Of a stretch of DNA of 7,989 bases, positions 6,230 through 7,989 are shown piece after piece. The translations under genes were made by a program, and so were the position numbers. The notes beneath the pieces are model-generated. The model did no database searches. It worked only from the letters and a program-made list of their open reading frames with translations, and was not told the DNA's origin. This DNA comes from Nanohaloarchaea archaeon PL-Br10_U2g5 (GTDB taxonomy: Archaea > Halobacteriota > Halobacteria > Halobacteriales > Haloferacaceae): NCBI GenBank assembly GCA_001564205.1, contig LKMY01000068.1:1-7989 (forward strand). Direction: 5' to 3'. Positions within the stretch are counted from its first letter, which is position 1, and each line of letters opens with the position of its first letter.

Positions 6230-6316
6230 ATGTCCACGAACACGGATCCGATCGGCCGGCAAAACGGCGCGATGAGGAAAGCGTTAACCTCGCGCCGCCG
6301 GTCCGTATGTGCATGA
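6230..6316 (+). other. candidate 28-residue upstream ORF overlapping the serA start
   Basis: ATG at 6230-6232 opens a frame of 28 codons beginning MSTNTDPIGRQNGAM and ending in RRRSVCA, with TGA at 6314-6316. GGAGGGG at 6220-6226 is a strong Shine-Dalgarno sequence; its GGAGG core ends five bases before the ATG. Its stop overlaps the serA start as ATGA (6313-6316), the classic arrangement for translational coupling. Against it, a TATA-like box within the ORF (6283-6288) would give a leaderless serA message that omits it, and no TATA box is visible at the right distance upstream. It has three Ser codons but no run of them, so ribosome-stalling attenuation is not obvious. Confidence 0.25.
6283..6288 (+). 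promoter_or_regulatory. TATA-like box for serA
   Basis: GTTAAC is centred 27-28 bases before the A of the ATG at 6313, and only about 21 before the in-frame ATG at 6307. It therefore favours 6313 as the serA start on a leaderless message. Between this box and the opposing one at 6120-6126 lie about 156 bases, which contain an ACACGTGT palindrome (6184-6191) and the upstream ORF. Confidence 0.5.
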
Positions 6317-7917
6317 AGGTACTCGTGACCGACCCCATCGCTGATGCGGGGTTGGACCGACTCCGAGACGCCGGCCACGAGGTCGAAACGGACTACGACG
6401 TCGAGGGTGACGCGCTCCTCGACACCGTACGCGATATTCACGCGCTCATCGTCCGCTCCGGAACGGACGTGAACGAAGCCGTCTTCGAAGCCGCCTCAGA
6501 GCTCGTCATCGTCGGCCGCGCCGGGATCGGCGTCGACAACATCGATATCGAGGCCGCAACCGACCACGGCGTCATCGTCGCGAACGCCCCCGAGGGGAAC
6601 GTCCGAGCCGCCGCCGAACACACCGTCGCGATGACGTTCGCCGTCGCGCGCTCCATCCCGCAGGCGCACGGTCGTCTCGTCGGCGGCGAGTGGGCGAAAG
6701 GCGAGTTCCTCGGCACCGAAGTGAACAACAAGACGCTCACGATCGTCGGGCTCGGTCGCGTCGGTCAAGAAGTCGCTAAGCGACTCGACTCGCTCGGAAT
6801 GAATCTCGTCGTCTACGACCCGTACATCTCCGAGGAGCGCGCCGACCGTCTCGGTGCCGAACTCGTCGAAGATCTCCATGAGGCGCTCGGTCGTGGCGAT
6901 TTCGCGACGGTCCACACCCCACTCCTCCCGGAGACCGAAGGCATGATCGGCGAAGACGAGCTGGCCCAGCTCGAGGGGGGCTACCTGATCAACTGCGCAC
7001 GGGGCGGGATCGTCGACGAGGACGCCCTCGCCGAGGCGGTCGACGACGGCATCCTCGCGGGCGCCGCGCTCGACTCGTTCGCCGAAGAGCCGCTCTCGAA
7101 CGACTCGCCGCTGCTCGACGTCGAAGATATCGTCGTGACGCCACACCTCGGCGCGTCGACGGAGGCCGCACAGGAGAACGTCGCCGTCGACACCGCGGAG
7201 GCCGTCATCTCCGCGTTCAACGACGAGCCGGTTCTCACCGCGCTCAACGCGCCGTCGGTCGACGAGACCGCGTTCCCGCGGATCAAGCCGTACATCAACG
7301 TCGCAGAGACCGCAGGGAAGGTCGCCGCACAGCTGCTCGACGGTCGCATCACGGCCGTCGAGACGAGCTACGAGGGCGACATCGCCGAAGAGGACGTCGA
7401 ACTCGTCACTGCGAGCGCGTTGAAGGGCGTCTTCGAACCGCTCGAATGGCAGGTGAACGCGGTGAACGCACCCCGCCTCGCCGAGGAGCGCGGTATCGAA
7501 GTGACCGAGTCGAAAACCCGTCAGACGGACGACTTCCAGAGTCTCATTCGGGTAACCGTCCACAACGGCGAGGATTCGATCGCCGTCGAGGGGACGCTGT
7601 TCGCCGGCGAGGACGCCAGAATCGTGCGCATCGACGGGTTCCGCGTCGACGCGGTCCCGTACGGTCATATGCTGGTCGCGCGTAACACCGACGAGCCGGG
7701 CGTCATCGGGCTCATCGGCACCGTCCTCGGCGACCACGACGTTAACATCGCCGGGATGTTCAACGGCCGCGAGACACAGGGCGGGGAGGCGCTCACCGTC
7801 TACAACCTCGACCACGACGTGCCCGACGCCGCCATCGAAGAGCTACTCGCCGACGACCGGATCGTCGAAGTGACGGAGATCACGCTCGACGGTGCGGACG
7901 AACGACAGGCGGAGTGA
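6313..7917 (+). CDS. serA: D-3-phosphoglycerate dehydrogenase (SerA)
   Basis: SerA oxidises 3-phosphoglycerate to 3-phosphohydroxypyruvate with NAD+, the first committed step of serine synthesis, in the cytoplasm. The 534-residue protein is the long form with three parts. The substrate and NAD-binding domains (1 to about 305) carry RSGT (48-51), VGRAGIGVDNID (67-78), the Rossmann loop GLGRVG (146-151), Asp169 for NAD+ preference, catalytic Arg230 in NCARGG, Glu259 in EEP and His278 in TPHLGAST. An allosteric substrate-binding domain covers about 310-445. An ACT domain at about 452-525 (EPGVIGLIGTVLGDHDVNIA, 461-480) is the usual site of serine feedback inhibition; inhibition in this enzyme is inferred. 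The frame is open back to 6109, but family proteins begin MKVLVTDPIA. ATG 6313 was preferred over 6307 because of TATA spacing and the ATGA overlap with the upstream ORF. The stop is TGA (7915-7917). A new promoter follows within 20 bases. Confidence 0.97.
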   Translation: MKVLVTDPIADAGLDRLRDAGHEVETDYDVEGDALLDTVRDIHALIVRSGTDVNEAVFEAASELVIVGRAGIGVDNIDIEAATDHGVIVANAPEGNVRAAAEHTVAMTFAVARSIPQAHGRLVGGEWAKGEFLGTEVNNKTLTIVGLGRVGQEVAKRLDSLGMNLVVYDPYISEERADRLGAELVEDLHEALGRGDFATVHTPLLPETEGMIGEDELAQLEGGYLINCARGGIVDEDALAEAVDDGILAGAALDSFAEEPLSNDSPLLDVEDIVVTPHLGASTEAAQENVAVDTAEAVISAFNDEPVLTALNAPSVDETAFPRIKPYINVAETAGKVAAQLLDGRITAVETSYEGDIAEEDVELVTASALKGVFEPLEWQVNAVNAPRLAEERGIEVTESKTRQTDDFQSLIRVTVHNGEDSIAVEGTLFAGEDARIVRIDGFRVDAVPYGHMLVARNTDEPGVIGLIGTVLGDHDVNIAGMFNGRETQGGEALTVYNLDHDVPDAAIEELLADDRIVEVTEITLDGADERQAE

Positions 7918-7920
7918 TGG

Positions 7921-7935
7921 TTCGACACGTTCGAA
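7921..7935. repeat. inverted repeat abutting the right-edge TATA box
   Basis: TTCGA (7921-7925) and TCGAA (7931-7935) are exact reverse complements around CACGT. The right arm touches the TATA box at 7936 and so covers the position of the archaeal TFB-recognition element. It could be an operator for the next gene or a short hairpin three bases past the serA stop. Confidence 0.3.
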
Positions 7936-7942
7936 TATAAAA
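7936..7942 (+). promoter_or_regulatory. TATA box of a gene beyond the right edge
   Basis: TATAAAA preceded by CGAA is close to the archaeal consensus and is centred at 7939, predicting transcription start near 7966. A GTG at 7976 begins an open frame (M-Q-V-I) running off the window and could be the start of the next gene, but four codons cannot prove it. Nothing else is recognisable between 7943 and 7989. Confidence 0.55.
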
Positions 7943-7989
7943 GACGAAAGCGTCGGTTTGTGGTTCAGTTCATCCGTGCAGGTGATCGA

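Noticed and set aside
6101..6262. N-terminal extension of the CNNM/CorC frame
   Set aside because: It would contain the gene's own TATA box (6120-6126) and adds an Arg-rich stretch unlike the family's hydrophobic start at MDFTIAF.
6109..6312. N-terminal extension of the serA frame
   Set aside because: The Arg- and Ser-rich extension is unlike any SerA N-terminus and would span the serA TATA-like box; family proteins begin at MKVLV.
6496..7815. A 439-codon open frame on the minus strand opposite serA
   Set aside because: Its translation is a monotonous Asp-Glu-Val-Arg-Gly mixture typical of the complement of haloarchaeal coding DNA, and serA is certain.
1..7989. CRISPR arrays, tRNA or rRNA genes, insertion sequences, toxin-antitoxin or defence genes
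   Set aside because: I saw no evenly spaced repeats, cloverleaf-like sequence, transposase motifs or defence-type domains; almost all of the window is explained by ordinary genes.

Overview
The window looks like chromosomal DNA of an extremely halophilic archaeon (class Halobacteria; a Halorubrum-like genus is plausible but not proven). The signs are GC-rich third positions, acidic proteins rich in Asp, Glu, Ala and Val, acidic or low-complexity inserts in otherwise conserved enzymes, and short AT-rich TATA-type boxes about 23-28 bases before start codons with almost no leader.

Layout from left to right. The last 14 codons of a plus-strand gene (1-45) are followed by a small hairpin. A minus-strand membrane protein gene (120-626) has no ordinary start codon at its apparent true N-terminus. 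A 284-base stretch (627-910) holds that gene's promoter, a tiny plus-strand ORF or gene remnant, and a hairpin. Then comes a minus-strand cytochrome P450 (911-2338), an 84-base divergent promoter region, and a plus-strand four-helix membrane protein (2423-2899). uvrC, the nucleotide-excision-repair endonuclease (2985-4772), converges after 23 bases with a minus-strand CNNM/CorC-type membrane protein with CBS domains (4796-6100). A 212-base divergent region leads to serA, D-3-phosphoglycerate dehydrogenase (6313-7917). The window ends with a strong TATA box facing right, towards a gene outside the window.

The genes look mostly like single transcription units, each with its own promoter, and not like one pathway. 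UvrC is for DNA repair (important in a sunlit habitat), SerA is for serine synthesis, and the CNNM/CorC protein is probably for divalent-cation handling. The P450 has no visible redox partner and its substrate is unknown.

I do not see a clear new multi-gene system. The points most worth checking are: the missing start codon of the first membrane protein; a 28-codon ORF with a good Shine-Dalgarno site whose stop overlaps the serA start as ATGA; a perfect inverted repeat ending on the start codon of the 2423 gene; and hairpins that follow stop codons within a few bases.
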